The position numbers and the translations under genes are program-made. Source: an uncultured Oscillospiraceae bacterium (lineage in GTDB: Bacteria > Bacillota > Clostridia > Oscillospirales > Oscillospiraceae). Taken from it: a stretch of DNA of 64,000 nucleotides. Positions 26,981 through 35,107 of this stretch are shown here, piece by piece. The stretch is from NCBI GenBank assembly GCA_947589225.1, contig CANQBC010000010.1, positions 1-64,000 of the forward strand, given 5' to 3'. Within the stretch, counting starts at the first letter, position 1; each line of letters opens with the position of its first letter. Below the pieces are notes generated by a model. That model had not been told where the DNA came from. It did not search any database and saw nothing but the letters and a program-made list of their open reading frames with translations.

Positions 26981-27859
26981 TTACTCCACATTCTGGATCT
27001 GCTCGCGGACTTTCTCGATCTCAGACTTGAGGTCGACCACGATCCGGGCCATCTGAACGTCGTTGCCTTTGGAGCCGATGGTATTGGCCTCGCGGTTGAA
27101 CTCCTGCACAAGAAAATCAAGCTTGCGCCCGACGGGCTCGTCGCTTTTCAGAAGGCTCCGAAGCTGCGATAAATGGCTCCTGAGCCTGACCGTCTCCTCC
27201 GCCACGGCTGTTTTATCCGCGAATATCGCCGCCTCGGTCACGATGCGCGTCTCGTCCACCGAGTTATTCTCCAGCACCTCCCGAAGGCGGGCCTCCAGTC
27301 TCTCGCGGTACTCCGCCACGGTCTGGGGCGAACGCTCCTCGGCAAGACCCACGAGCCGCTCTATCTCGTCGGCGCGAGCGGATATATCGTCATAAAGCCG
27401 CTCTCCCTCCCGGGCGCGCATGGTGTTGAAATCGTCTATGGCGGCGGTCAGGATGGCGTCGATATCCGCTCCCAGCCGCTCCACGTCCGTATCGCGTTTC
27501 GTTACCGCCAGCACGTCCTGCATACGGGCAAGGCCCATGGCGGTGGCGTCGTTGGGGATACCGTATTTATCGGAAAGACATTTTAAGGCCGCCATGTAAG
27601 CATCCGCCACCGGCTCGTTGACCTCGATCACCACGTCGTCTGCCTTGGAGGCGTCGATGGTGATAAACACGTCAACCTTGCCCCGGGAAATGGATTTCTG
27701 GATCCTGGCCTTGATCCCATCCTCAAGGCAGGTGTAGACCCTGGGAAGCTTCACGCCGCAGTCCAGGAAGCGGTTGTTGACGGATCTCAGCTCCACGGTG
27801 ATCTCAAGCTTCCCTGAGGAGCCTTTGGCGGAGCCGTAGCCTGTCATGCTTTTAATCAT
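26981..27859 (-). CDS. yicC: YicC family protein (endoribonuclease-like)
   Basis: 292 residues starting MIKSMTGYGSA, the family hallmark, with the C-terminal DUF1732 part (QEFNREANTIGSKGND). YicC of Escherichia coli has been reported to be an endoribonuclease acting on small RNAs; the role in Firmicutes is less clear. The frame opens with GTG 27874, but ATG 27859 fits the family and follows GAGG. It abuts the membrane protein gene upstream. Confidence 0.92.
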   Translation of the reverse strand: MIKSMTGYGSAKGSSGKLEITVELRSVNNRFLDCGVKLPRVYTCLEDGIKARIQKSISRGKVDVFITIDASKADDVVIEVNEPVADAYMAALKCLSDKYGIPNDATAMGLARMQDVLAVTKRDTDVERLGADIDAILTAAIDDFNTMRAREGERLYDDISARADEIERLVGLAEERSPQTVAEYRERLEARLREVLENNSVDETRIVTEAAIFADKTAVAEETVRLRSHLSQLRSLLKSDEPVGRKLDFLVQEFNREANTIGSKGNDVQMARIVVDLKSEIEKVREQIQNVE

Positions 27860-27873
27860 TTTTGAGAACCTCA

Positions 27874-28389
27874 CTACTTGTGTATTTTGGAGTGGATCTT
27901 TGTCATGTATACGCTGATGGCCCGGGAAACGGCAATGTCAAAAAGGACAAAGACGGCGTTGCCAAGTAAATACATTATGAAATTGCCAAACCTCATATAC
28001 GAAAAGCTCAGCATCGTTACCTTTAAGGCGAAGATCGCGACGGTGAGGGCGATGTTGAAGAAAAGCACCTTGACGGCCCACTCGACCAGACACTTCTTCC
28101 TCTCGGCAAAAAGCTTCACAACCGGGTACGGGCCGAAGAACACGGTGTACAGCCACACCAGCGTCTTGGAGGGGATCAGGATAAAGCTGAGGATAGACGT
28201 TCCCAGCCACACGAAAAGTCCGCCTGGAAAGCCGTACTCCACCACCGATGCGACGCCGATAAGGCTGGCCACGCCGAGAAATCCGAGCTGGCCGGTGGGG
28301 AATATTGAGGCGATGTACATAAACGCCGCGCTGAGCGCCGTGAATACCGCGATGAAGGCCACGCGACGGGCAGAGCTTATTTTTCTCAT
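27874..28389 (-). CDS. Membrane protein resembling an ECF transporter S component
   Basis: 171 residues in five to six transmembrane helices, with a basic N-terminus RKISSARRVAFIAVFTALSA. The R-x-x-A-x-x-A-x-x-x-A-L pattern resembles the opening helix of ECF-transporter substrate-binding S units. No vitamin-specific motif is seen and no ECF A/T genes are near, so substrate and even function are uncertain. It lies 4 bases after the J-domain gene and runs straight into yicC. Confidence 0.6.
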   Translation of the reverse strand: MRKISSARRVAFIAVFTALSAAFMYIASIFPTGQLGFLGVASLIGVASVVEYGFPGGLFVWLGTSILSFILIPSKTLVWLYTVFFGPYPVVKLFAERKKCLVEWAVKVLFFNIALTVAIFALKVTMLSFSYMRFGNFIMYLLGNAVFVLFDIAVSRAISVYMTKIHSKIHK

Positions 28390-28393
28390 ACGC

Positions 28394-29011
28394 TCATCGG
28401 CATCCGCCGCACATCATATTGGCGCACATCATGGCGGTACACATGTCGCACATATCGCAGCCGCCCTGGCCGGCCGGAGGGCCGTACCCCGTCTGTCGGT
28501 ATGGGGAGTTGTTCCCGCTGACCATGCTCAGCGCCTGACGGTACTCCCCGTTGGAGGGCTCCATGTTGACTGCCCGCTGGAAAAAGCTCCTGGCGTCGTC
28601 AAGCCAGCCCTTTTTGTAGTAAAGACTGCCCATAAGGAAATTCCATTCCGCGTCCCGTGTGGGGCAGGAGTCCAAAAGCTGTTCGGCATACTGAAGGTTG
28701 CCCGCGTTGATGGCCGAACGTATCTGGGCGTAGGCGGGATTTGCGCGCTGGTAAGCGGAGCCTCCGGAGTAACCCGAGGAATAGCCGCCCGTGTAGCCGG
28801 CCGACCCCGCGGAGCCCCCGTTTTTCCGGGAGCGGGTGATGGTGTCGTACGCCTCGTTTATTTCCTTCATTTTTTCCTGGGCAAGATCAGCCAAAGGGTT
28901 GTCCACATAATTGTCGGGGTGGTACTTTTTCGCAAGCTCTCTGTACGCCCTTTTCACCTCATCGTCCGAGGCTGTTTGACTTATACCGAGAACCTTGTAG
29001 GGATCAGTCAT
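28394..29011 (-). CDS. J-domain protein with TPR-like region and Cys-rich tail
   Basis: 205 residues. An N-terminal J domain (~1-65) contains the HPD motif (KKYHPDNY), so it should stimulate a DnaK ATPase. A Gly/Ser/Tyr linker (~66-95) and a TPR-like helical repeat (~100-165, [20 protein letters not shown]) follow. The Cys-rich C-terminus ([20 protein letters not shown]) looks suited to bind metal. It lies 3 bases from a DUF5685 gene, so the two proteins probably work together. It is not a classic DnaJ: it lacks the zinc-finger and CTD domains. Confidence 0.8.
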   Translation of the reverse strand: MTDPYKVLGISQTASDDEVKRAYRELAKKYHPDNYVDNPLADLAQEKMKEINEAYDTITRSRKNGGSAGSAGYTGGYSSGYSGGSAYQRANPAYAQIRSAINAGNLQYAEQLLDSCPTRDAEWNFLMGSLYYKKGWLDDARSFFQRAVNMEPSNGEYRQALSMVSGNNSPYRQTGYGPPAGQGGCDMCDMCTAMMCANMMCGGCR

Positions 29012-29014
29012 TTG

Positions 29015-29914
29015 TCATTCTCCGTTCTGCCCAAGCTCGGGGCGGGTGGGGATTCTTCTGCCGGGCGCCCTATATGTGCCGGCAAGCACATCGTTTATCA
29101 TCTGCGGGATGCCCAGGTAAATGATATTTTCCGTGACCGGGCGCCAACAGCTCACTGGGAGCAGCTCAAAGGCCGCCGCGGCCAGGTTTACGGAGGAATT
29201 TAGCGTCTGGCGGACGCTCTCCTTCACGTCCTCCGGCGCGTCCTGAGAGGTAAGTTTAAACCTTCTCGCCACCGGGTTGTAGCTCCCGCTCTTCAAATCA
29301 TCCCCGAGGTCGTTCCATGCGTCGGCAATATAGATCGTCCTGCCCACATGGTATAAAAGCTGTTCCAAAGCGCGCCGGGAGGGCTCGTCCGCCTCCGAGG
29401 CGGCGTAGGCGAGCAGCAGCGCGAACTGGTCGGCGGGCCGGTCAAGGCTTTCCACGTTTCCCGCCTCGAGCTCTGACAGTGCCCTCAGGCGTTCCCGGAC
29501 GTTTGAATCAAATCCCGGATGGGCTTTCGCGGCCTTTTTATAGGCGCGCCCGAGCCAGAAGCACGCGGCTTTCGCGGCGAGGCGCTTTATGCCGCGGCTG
29601 TCGGCAAGGTTATCTCGGGCTTTCCAGTAGGCAAGTATAACGCTGTAACCGGCGGCCGTCGTCAAGGGCTTTGCGGAGGCGCAGACGCATTTTTTCCTGA
29701 AAAGCCCCGGAAGGCATCGGCGGAAACAGTAGCCGCAGTTTTCCTCCTCCCACAAGAGCATGGAGAGGAACACAAAATCGTAGTTGAGAATACTCCTTCC
29801 GGGAAGGCCGTAGAGGCGGCCGAGCTCGTGGCAGAGGCCGCAGTAGCAGGCCCGGAAGCGCTCAAAATCCCGGATCTTCAGCTCCTCGGCGCGGGGACGA
29901 ACATATCCGAACAT
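29015..29914 (-). CDS. DUF5685 family protein
   Basis: 299 residues, largely helical. The N-terminus (MFGYVRP... FRACYCGLCHELG) has a Cys-x2-Cys. A second Cys group, NCGYCFRRC and KKCVCAS, lies at ~60-80. A conserved acidic stretch DAWNDLGDDLKSGSYNP lies at ~205-220. The pattern of buried Asp recalls helical prenyl-synthase-like folds, but I cannot establish this. The family has no known function. Its gene is tightly coupled to the J-domain gene downstream. Confidence 0.8.
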   Translation of the reverse strand: MFGYVRPRAEELKIRDFERFRACYCGLCHELGRLYGLPGRSILNYDFVFLSMLLWEEENCGYCFRRCLPGLFRKKCVCASAKPLTTAAGYSVILAYWKARDNLADSRGIKRLAAKAACFWLGRAYKKAAKAHPGFDSNVRERLRALSELEAGNVESLDRPADQFALLLAYAASEADEPSRRALEQLLYHVGRTIYIADAWNDLGDDLKSGSYNPVARRFKLTSQDAPEDVKESVRQTLNSSVNLAAAAFELLPVSCWRPVTENIIYLGIPQMINDVLAGTYRAPGRRIPTRPELGQNGE

Positions 29915-29932
29915 CTGCCCTTCCCCCGCCCG

Positions 29933-31201
29933 TCAGCTGATGATCACCGTAACAGCGTAGTCGCCCACGGCCTCCACCGCGTTGTCAAAGCCGTCAACGT
30001 ACACCCTGGGGGATACCTGGTAGGTGCCCTTCTTGCCGGCAAGCTCCGAGAGGTTCGCCACGATGCGGATATTTTCGGCGGTGACCTGGTCTATAACGTT
30101 TGCCTCGCCCCGCAGCGTTATGTCGAGGCTCTGGGTTATGACGGACACGCTGTCGCTCTCGGCGGCGTTACTGTAGGAGATGTTTGTGGCGGAAAGTCTG
30201 CGCGTCTCCATATTCTCCACCGTGATGGTCACGGTGCAGCTGGTCTCACCGCTCTCCGGCCTTGTGTTGTTGGGGTAACGTATGATGAAATCCTCCTCGT
30301 AGGACAGGATAATGCTCTTGAGGTTTATGGTGCCAATGTTTATCTCGTTGATATCCTGAATGACCTCCGGGTCGCCGGAGAGGACCACGTTGGGTACGGA
30401 GTAGTTGATTCTGATATTATCGTCGGTGGCGGTGGCGCTCTCCACAATGCTCACCTTCAGGGGTACGGTCTTTACCATGAGAACGGTCTGGGTTATCTTC
30501 GCCATTCCGTCGGAATCGGAAAACGTGAGGCCCGCCTCCGCCATGTCGATCTCGTTGCCCTCGGCGTCCCAGAGAACGATGGGCGCCTCCTCGGTGACGG
30601 TCTTGGACAGATTGTCGCGTTTCAAAGTGACCGTGGCGTGGTCGATAAGCGCTATGGCCGCCTCTGTACCGGATACCGCGACGGAGTCCCGGCTGAGGCT
30701 CAGCGTACCCGCCATGTAATTTTCGGCTATTCTGCCCTCGTAGACGGCCCGGAGCGGGACGGACTCGGTGGCCAGGCGCTCCACGGTCACCTCGATCATG
30801 GACGGCGTCCTTCTGACCTCCTCGATATTGCTGGATCCGGGGTCATAGATGAGGTCGTAGTCCAGCGCGTGAGTGCCGGTGGGAACGGAGGAGGCAAGAA
30901 CGTCGCTGAGATCCACCACGGCGCGGATATCCATGTTCGAAAGGGTCTCCGTATCTCGCACGCGCCCGTTGAAATAAACGGTTATCTGCCGGACATTGAC
31001 GCTTGAGACAATGAGGTTGGAGTCCCGCAGAAGATCCTCGCCCACAAACTCAAGAGGTATGCCGCTCCGAGGGCGGGGACTGTCAAAAGCGGGGTTGTCC
31101 ACGTACACCACATACGACCAGAGTGCTATGGAGACGCCGATCGAAAAGATCATGTAGAGCAGATTCCTGCTCCCCTGCTTATGCTTACCGACCATTCTCA
31201 T
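29933..31201 (-). CDS. cdaR: YbbR-domain protein CdaR, regulator of CdaA
   Basis: 422 residues. One N-terminal transmembrane helix (~13-30) is followed by a series of extracytoplasmic YbbR repeats, with recurring patterns of the type LRG...V...V..VDLS. In Bacillus and Listeria CdaR binds CdaA in the membrane and modulates c-di-AMP synthesis. It starts with ATGA overlapping the cdaA stop by 4 bases. Confidence 0.92.
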   Translation of the reverse strand: MRMVGKHKQGSRNLLYMIFSIGVSIALWSYVVYVDNPAFDSPRPRSGIPLEFVGEDLLRDSNLIVSSVNVRQITVYFNGRVRDTETLSNMDIRAVVDLSDVLASSVPTGTHALDYDLIYDPGSSNIEEVRRTPSMIEVTVERLATESVPLRAVYEGRIAENYMAGTLSLSRDSVAVSGTEAAIALIDHATVTLKRDNLSKTVTEEAPIVLWDAEGNEIDMAEAGLTFSDSDGMAKITQTVLMVKTVPLKVSIVESATATDDNIRINYSVPNVVLSGDPEVIQDINEINIGTINLKSIILSYEEDFIIRYPNNTRPESGETSCTVTITVENMETRRLSATNISYSNAAESDSVSVITQSLDITLRGEANVIDQVTAENIRIVANLSELAGKKGTYQVSPRVYVDGFDNAVEAVGDYAVTVIIS

Positions 31202-32058
31202 TCACTCTCCCCGCTCTTTTTGACTTTTCCAAGGAGCTTATTTATAAAGCCCTTCTTCTCCTGCTCCTGGGGAATAAGCTCCATGCGGAGGATCCTTTCA
31301 AACGTGTCGGGAGAGAGGCCCCGCTTAAGTATGCCCTCGATGGCCACGGAAATATCACCCGTCTCCTCGGAGACTATACAGACGACGGCGTCGCTCCTCT
31401 CGCTCATACCGATGCCGGCGCGGTGGCGCATACCCAGATCCCGGCTTATATTGGAATTGCCGGACAGCGGGAGCATACACGCGGCGCCCGCGATGCGTCC
31501 GTCGCGGATGATGACCGCGCCGTCATGCAGGGGGGCCTTGTCATAAAACAGGTTTTTCAGAAGCTCCGCCGCCGGGGAGGCGTCAACGATCGTGCCGGTC
31601 TTGATGTAGGACTCAAGGTTCGTGCTGCGCTCAAAGACCAAAAGCGCGCCGGTGCGGGTCTTTGACATGTCCGCAAAGGCGAGTACCGTCTGATCTATGG
31701 CGTTCTCAAGGGTCTGCGTCTTGACCGGATGACCAAAGATATCCTTGACGCTTCCGCCCATCTGCTCAAGTATTCGGCGTATTTCAGGCTGGAAAAGGAC
31801 GATGACAACGATCAGGCCCATCTCAAAGGCGCCGCCAAGTAGATACTTAACCACCCGCAAATCGGCCGCAGTGGTGATGATCATAAGGGCGACCAGAATA
31901 AGGATGCCCTTAACGACATTCATTGAGTTGGTCTTTGAGAAAAAGGTTATGAGCTTGTACACCAGAAACGCCACGATAGCCATATCCAGGATGTCCCAAA
32001 AGCCGATTATAGATATGACATTTTTGAGCGTATTCAAAAGCTCGTTGACTTTATCCAT
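31198..32058 (-). CDS. cdaA: Diadenylate cyclase CdaA
   Basis: 286 residues. Three transmembrane helices (~15-95) and a DAC domain carry the active-site motifs DGA (in LHDGAVII) and RHR (in GMRHRAGIG). It makes the essential second messenger c-di-AMP from two ATP, which controls potassium and osmolyte balance and wall strength. A GTG at 32070 would add four residues; neither start has a strong ribosome site. First gene of a long operon behind a near-consensus promoter. The usual glmM partner is absent nearby. Confidence 0.94.
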   Translation of the reverse strand: MDKVNELLNTLKNVISIIGFWDILDMAIVAFLVYKLITFFSKTNSMNVVKGILILVALMIITTAADLRVVKYLLGGAFEMGLIVVIVLFQPEIRRILEQMGGSVKDIFGHPVKTQTLENAIDQTVLAFADMSKTRTGALLVFERSTNLESYIKTGTIVDASPAAELLKNLFYDKAPLHDGAVIIRDGRIAGAACMLPLSGNSNISRDLGMRHRAGIGMSERSDAVVCIVSEETGDISVAIEGILKRGLSPDTFERILRMELIPQEQEKKGFINKLLGKVKKSGESE

Positions 32059-32132
32059 GGCCGGTACCACTTTCTGAAAAGTTTATTGTCAGATGACCGA
32101 ATGATCCGGGGAACACATTTTTCTAAATTATC

Positions 32133-32161
32133 ATTATAATACAAAATATTTTTTTTGGCAA
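32133..32161 (-). promoter_or_regulatory. Sigma-A promoter of the cdaA operon
   Basis: Minus strand: TTGCCA (32161-32156), 17 bp of A/T-rich spacer, TATAAT (32138-32133). It gives a leader of about 70 bases and is probably the main promoter for the following housekeeping run down to rsgA. Confidence 0.82.
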
Positions 32162-32190
32162 CAGCGAATTTATATCCTTTTAAAAAATAA

Positions 32191-32211
32191 GCGGGGTATC
32201 ATACACCCCGC
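32191..32211 (-). terminator. Terminator overlapping the cysteine desulfurase stop codon
   Basis: Stem GCGGGGT/ACCCCGC (7 bp) with a 7-base loop, followed on the minus strand by TTATTTTTT. The stop codon 32199-32201 lies in the loop region, so the last codons form part of the stem. Confidence 0.8.
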
Positions 32212-33323
32212 GCGATCCTTTCGACTGCCTCCGCAAACGCCGCGATCTCCGTTTTGCTGTTGAAGGCCGAAACGCTGGCTCTGACGGTGCCCCGCTTTAT
32301 GGTGCCAACGGACCGGTGTGCCAGGGGCGAGCAGTGGAGCCCCGCCCGAACGGCAAAGCCCATCTCCCCCAGCTTCTCCCCTGCCTCCTCGCTGGACATG
32401 GCGTCGAGCTCGAAGGACAGCACGCCCGTCTGGTGGACAAAGCCGGGGGCGGAGAATACGTGGACGCCGCGAAGCTTCGAAAGCTCCTCCGCCATGGAGC
32501 GCGCAAGGGCGGTCTCATGGGCGGCGATCCTCTCCGGTGTTTTGCTCTGCACAAAACCCATTCCGGCGCAAAGTCCGGCGACGCCGGGCATATTGTGGGT
32601 TCCGGCCTCCAATTTGTCCGGCAAATACGCGGGCATGTCAGGATTTCTCGAGTCGCTCCCGCTTCCGCCGTATAAAATCGGCGCGGCCTTATCCGAGGCA
32701 ATCAAAAGGCCGGTACCCTGGGGGCCGTAGAGCCCCTTATGCCCCGGCATGGCGATGAAGTCAGCGCCAAGCTCCCCGGCGTCCACCTTTAATACCCCCG
32801 CGGACTGAGAGGCGTCGACGATCAGGGGTACGCCGCGGGCACGGCAAAGCTCCGACACCTCATATACCGGCAGCTCAAAGCCAAAGACGTTGGAAACGTG
32901 GTTTATCACTACACAACGGGTATTTCTCTCAATAAGCCTGTCGAAGGCCAATATGGCGGCCTCATAGTCGAAAACGGGGCTGTCGGCGACAGTAATATCC
33001 GCCCCGACAGCATGGAGGGGGCGCAGGACGGAATTGTGCTCGTACCCGGAGATGACCACCCGGTCGCCGGGGCGGACAAGGCTGCGGATGGCGATATTCA
33101 GGCCGTGGGTGGCGTTGAAGGTCACGGCAACGCGCTCCACATCTGAAACGTTAAAAAGCGCGGCTGCCCTCTCCCGGCACTCGTAGAGCTTTTCCGCGGC
33201 GCGCATGGCGCAGGCATATCCGCCGCGGCCGGGGCTTGACATCGTGCGAAGCGCCTCCGACACGGCCCGTTCGACGGTGTCGGGCTTCTGGAAGGTGGTG
33301 GCGGCGGAATCTAAATAGATCAA
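32199..33323 (-). CDS. Class V aminotransferase, cysteine desulfurase family
   Basis: 374 residues. PLP-dependent fold with the Schiff-base Lys in MPGHKGLYGPQGTG and a probable persulfide Cys in AGLHCSPLAH. It belongs to the NifS/Csd-like subgroup often paired with DUF3343 proteins in Clostridia. Likely role: release of sulfur (or selenium) from cysteine (or selenocysteine) for transfer to a carrier. I choose TTG 33323, overlapping the DUF3343 stop (TTGA), because LIYLDSAATTFQKP is the family N-terminus. The upstream frame is only the shadow of the previous gene. Confidence 0.88.
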   Translation of the reverse strand: MIYLDSAATTFQKPDTVERAVSEALRTMSSPGRGGYACAMRAAEKLYECRERAAALFNVSDVERVAVTFNATHGLNIAIRSLVRPGDRVVISGYEHNSVLRPLHAVGADITVADSPVFDYEAAILAFDRLIERNTRCVVINHVSNVFGFELPVYEVSELCRARGVPLIVDASQSAGVLKVDAGELGADFIAMPGHKGLYGPQGTGLLIASDKAAPILYGGSGSDSRNPDMPAYLPDKLEAGTHNMPGVAGLCAGMGFVQSKTPERIAAHETALARSMAEELSKLRGVHVFSAPGFVHQTGVLSFELDAMSSEEAGEKLGEMGFAVRAGLHCSPLAHRSVGTIKRGTVRASVSAFNSKTEIAAFAEAVERIARGV

Positions 33324-33574
33324 AAGGCCACCTCCTCGGTGAAACCGCCCTTGCCCATCAGGTAGACGCGCTTTGGCGGCAGGGACGCGGCTGACAGGGC
33401 GGCCAGGGAGGCCGTCAACTCCTGCGGGGAGACCCGGATGGCGTAGCCGCACCCCTCCCGGGACATGCTCTGGGGCGTTCTGACGATCATATTTCTTATC
33501 CGTGCCGCCGTCAGCACCCTGGACACCTTCTGGGCGTAGGTCAGTGAGCGGCAGGTCAGGTAATAGCTTTCCAT
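33320..33574 (-). CDS. DUF3343 protein (putative sulfur/selenium carrier)
   Basis: 84 residues. DUF3343 proteins are small, start with a sensing-like beta-alpha fold (YYLTCRSLTYAQKVSRVL) and hold a conserved Cys (GCGYAIRV). They occur beside cysteine desulfurases and selenium genes and may carry sulfur or selenium. ATG 33574 has GGAGG six bases before it; the earlier ATG 33589 is itself part of that Shine-Dalgarno region. Translationally coupled to the desulfurase. Confidence 0.8.
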   Translation of the reverse strand: MESYYLTCRSLTYAQKVSRVLTAARIRNMIVRTPQSMSREGCGYAIRVSPQELTASLAALSAASLPPKRVYLMGKGGFTEEVAF

Positions 33575-33675
33575 ATATCGATCCTCCATGTGCTTTTGCG
33601 CATTATGCTGATCCTTGAGTGTATATACGCGTACGGAGGATCATTGGCCGCGTGCGGCACATCCGGCGCGACCAT

Positions 33676-33707
33676 ATATTTCGGTGTGGGCCTCCACACC
33701 GAAATAT
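33676..33707. other. Perfect 14-bp inverted repeat between ispF and DUF3343 genes
   Basis: ATATTTCGGTGTGG (33676-33689) and its exact complement (33694-33707) around GCCT. No T-run on either side, so it is not a standard terminator. It lies about 100 bases upstream of the DUF3343-desulfurase pair and could be an operator, a structured leader or a weak terminator for ispF. A second, shorter repeat, TGTTG-GTCA-CAACA, sits about 30 bases further right. Confidence 0.6.
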
Positions 33708-33781
33708 CCTCCCGGGGTATGCTGGCCGAAAGTGTTGGTCACAACATACTATGCCGGAAGGATAAGAATGTTTATTTAATT

Positions 33782-34273
33782 TTACAGAGCCCTGACGCGG
33801 GGACGTGCTTCCTCCAGGAGCACCACCGCGTGGGCGGCAATACCCCTGGTACTGACCTCGCCCAGGTTTTCCTCGGTGGTCGCCTTGACGTTGACGCGGT
33901 CGGCATCCACGAGAAGGCGGGCGGCCAGGATCCGGCGCATCTCCTCCGTATATCTGGAGAGCTTCGGCGCCTGGGCAACAATAGTGATATCCGCGTTGCC
34001 CAAACCGTACCCCCTGGCGCGGACAAGCTTTATCACCTCGTCCAGAAGCGTCAGGCTGCTGATACCTGAATATTTATCGTCACTGTCCGGAAAGAGCTTG
34101 CCGATATCCCCAAGGCCCGCGGCGCCAAGGATCGCGTCCATCAGCGCGTGGACGGCCACGTCCGCGTCGGAATGGCCGAGCAGGCCCTTTTCATACGGTA
34201 TCTCGATCCCGCAGAGTATCAGCTTCCTGTCGGGGACGAGCCTGTGTACATCGTAGCCGTGGCCTATCCTCAT
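33782..34273 (-). CDS. ispF: 2-C-methyl-D-erythritol 2,4-cyclodiphosphate synthase
   Basis: 163 residues; MEP-pathway enzyme forming the cyclic diphosphate. Zinc ligands are in GYDVHR (Asp and His) and in the LLGHSDADV motif (His). The C-terminal KATTEENLG signature is present. It overlaps ispD by 4 bases (ATGA). Confidence 0.96.
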   Translation of the reverse strand: MRIGHGYDVHRLVPDRKLILCGIEIPYEKGLLGHSDADVAVHALMDAILGAAGLGDIGKLFPDSDDKYSGISSLTLLDEVIKLVRARGYGLGNADITIVAQAPKLSRYTEEMRRILAARLLVDADRVNVKATTEENLGEVSTRGIAAHAVVLLEEARPRVRAL

Positions 34274-35016
34274 TTTTCGTACCTCGCCTCGAGGATGGCC
34301 TCGGCAAATTTGAGATCCGGCGGCCTTGTGATCTTTATGTTCTCAAATGAGCCAACGCTCAACGCGGGGCGGACGCCGATCGCCTCCACCGCGCCGCAGT
34401 CGTCGGTGACGGCGATGCCCTTGGCTTTCGCGTTGTGGAGCGCCGCCTTTAAAATGTCCGCCTTAAACACCTGGGGGGTCTGAACGGCAAAAAGCTTTGA
34501 GCGCTCCGGCGTCTGAGAGACAAAGCCGTTTTCACCCACCTTGATGGTGTCGTTGACCGGCACAGCGGGGGCGGCGGCTGTCAGCTTATACGCCTTGCGG
34601 AATGCGTCGACGATAATCTCCTGACTCACAAGGGGCCGCGCCCCGTCGTGGACGGCGATGTACTCGGCGTTCCTGCTGGCCTCGTTGACGCCGATAAGGA
34701 CGGAGTCAAGCCTGTCCTCGCCGCCGCAGACGATCTTCGTCGCCTTTGTGATCTCCAGCTCCGCACACAGATCCGCCGCGGGGACGATGGAGCCCTCCCG
34801 GGTCACAATGACTATCTCATGTACGTTGGGGCATGCCTGCAGCTCCTTGAGCGACCAGCCAAGGACGGGAAGTCCGGCAAGGTCGGCAAATATCTTGTCC
34901 TCCCCCTCCATACGCTCGGACGCGCCCGCCGCGGCGACAATGGCCGTGCCGAAGGGAAGCTCGTTCCATGAGGCAGCACGCCCCAGTACCTTCGCCATGA
35001 TTTTTTTGACACCCAT
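34270..35016 (-). CDS. ispD: 2-C-methyl-D-erythritol 4-phosphate cytidylyltransferase
   Basis: 248 residues; makes CDP-methylerythritol from CTP. The nucleotide-binding AAAGASERM loop, the VHDGARPLVS motif and TDDCGAVE are present. Compared with most IspD it has about 25 extra N-terminal residues (MGVKKIMAKVLGRAASWNEL) before the first beta strand. ATG 35016 is chosen because AGAGGTGAT precedes it; ATG 35037 is less likely. It follows the ispH/rpsA terminator, so all three MEP genes here are neighbours. Confidence 0.93.
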   Translation of the reverse strand: MGVKKIMAKVLGRAASWNELPFGTAIVAAAGASERMEGEDKIFADLAGLPVLGWSLKELQACPNVHEIVIVTREGSIVPAADLCAELEITKATKIVCGGEDRLDSVLIGVNEASRNAEYIAVHDGARPLVSQEIIVDAFRKAYKLTAAAPAVPVNDTIKVGENGFVSQTPERSKLFAVQTPQVFKADILKAALHNAKAKGIAVTDDCGAVEAIGVRPALSVGSFENIKITRPPDLKFAEAILEARYEK

Positions 35017-35062
35017 CTGATCACCTCTGACTATCATATGTGGGACTTGTCCAAAAATACAT

Positions 35063-35094
35063 CAAGGACTTGTTGAAGAATCAACAAGCCCTTG
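35063..35094 (-). terminator. Terminator of the ispH-rpsA transcript
   Basis: A 14-bp stem with one G-U pair (35063-35076/35081-35094) and an AGAA loop in plus sense. On the minus strand ATGTATTTTT follows. It lies 13 bases after the stop of the fusion gene. No clear separate promoter for ispD was seen, so read-through may be used. Confidence 0.75.
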
Positions 35095-35107
35095 AATTAA
35101 GTTATAC

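Noticed and set aside
27878..31006. Very long plus-strand frames (441 and 495 codons) opposite dnaJ-like, DUF5685 and cdaR
   Set aside because: High GC leaves antisense frames open; the minus-strand frames encode recognisable families with ribosome sites, the plus-strand ones do not.
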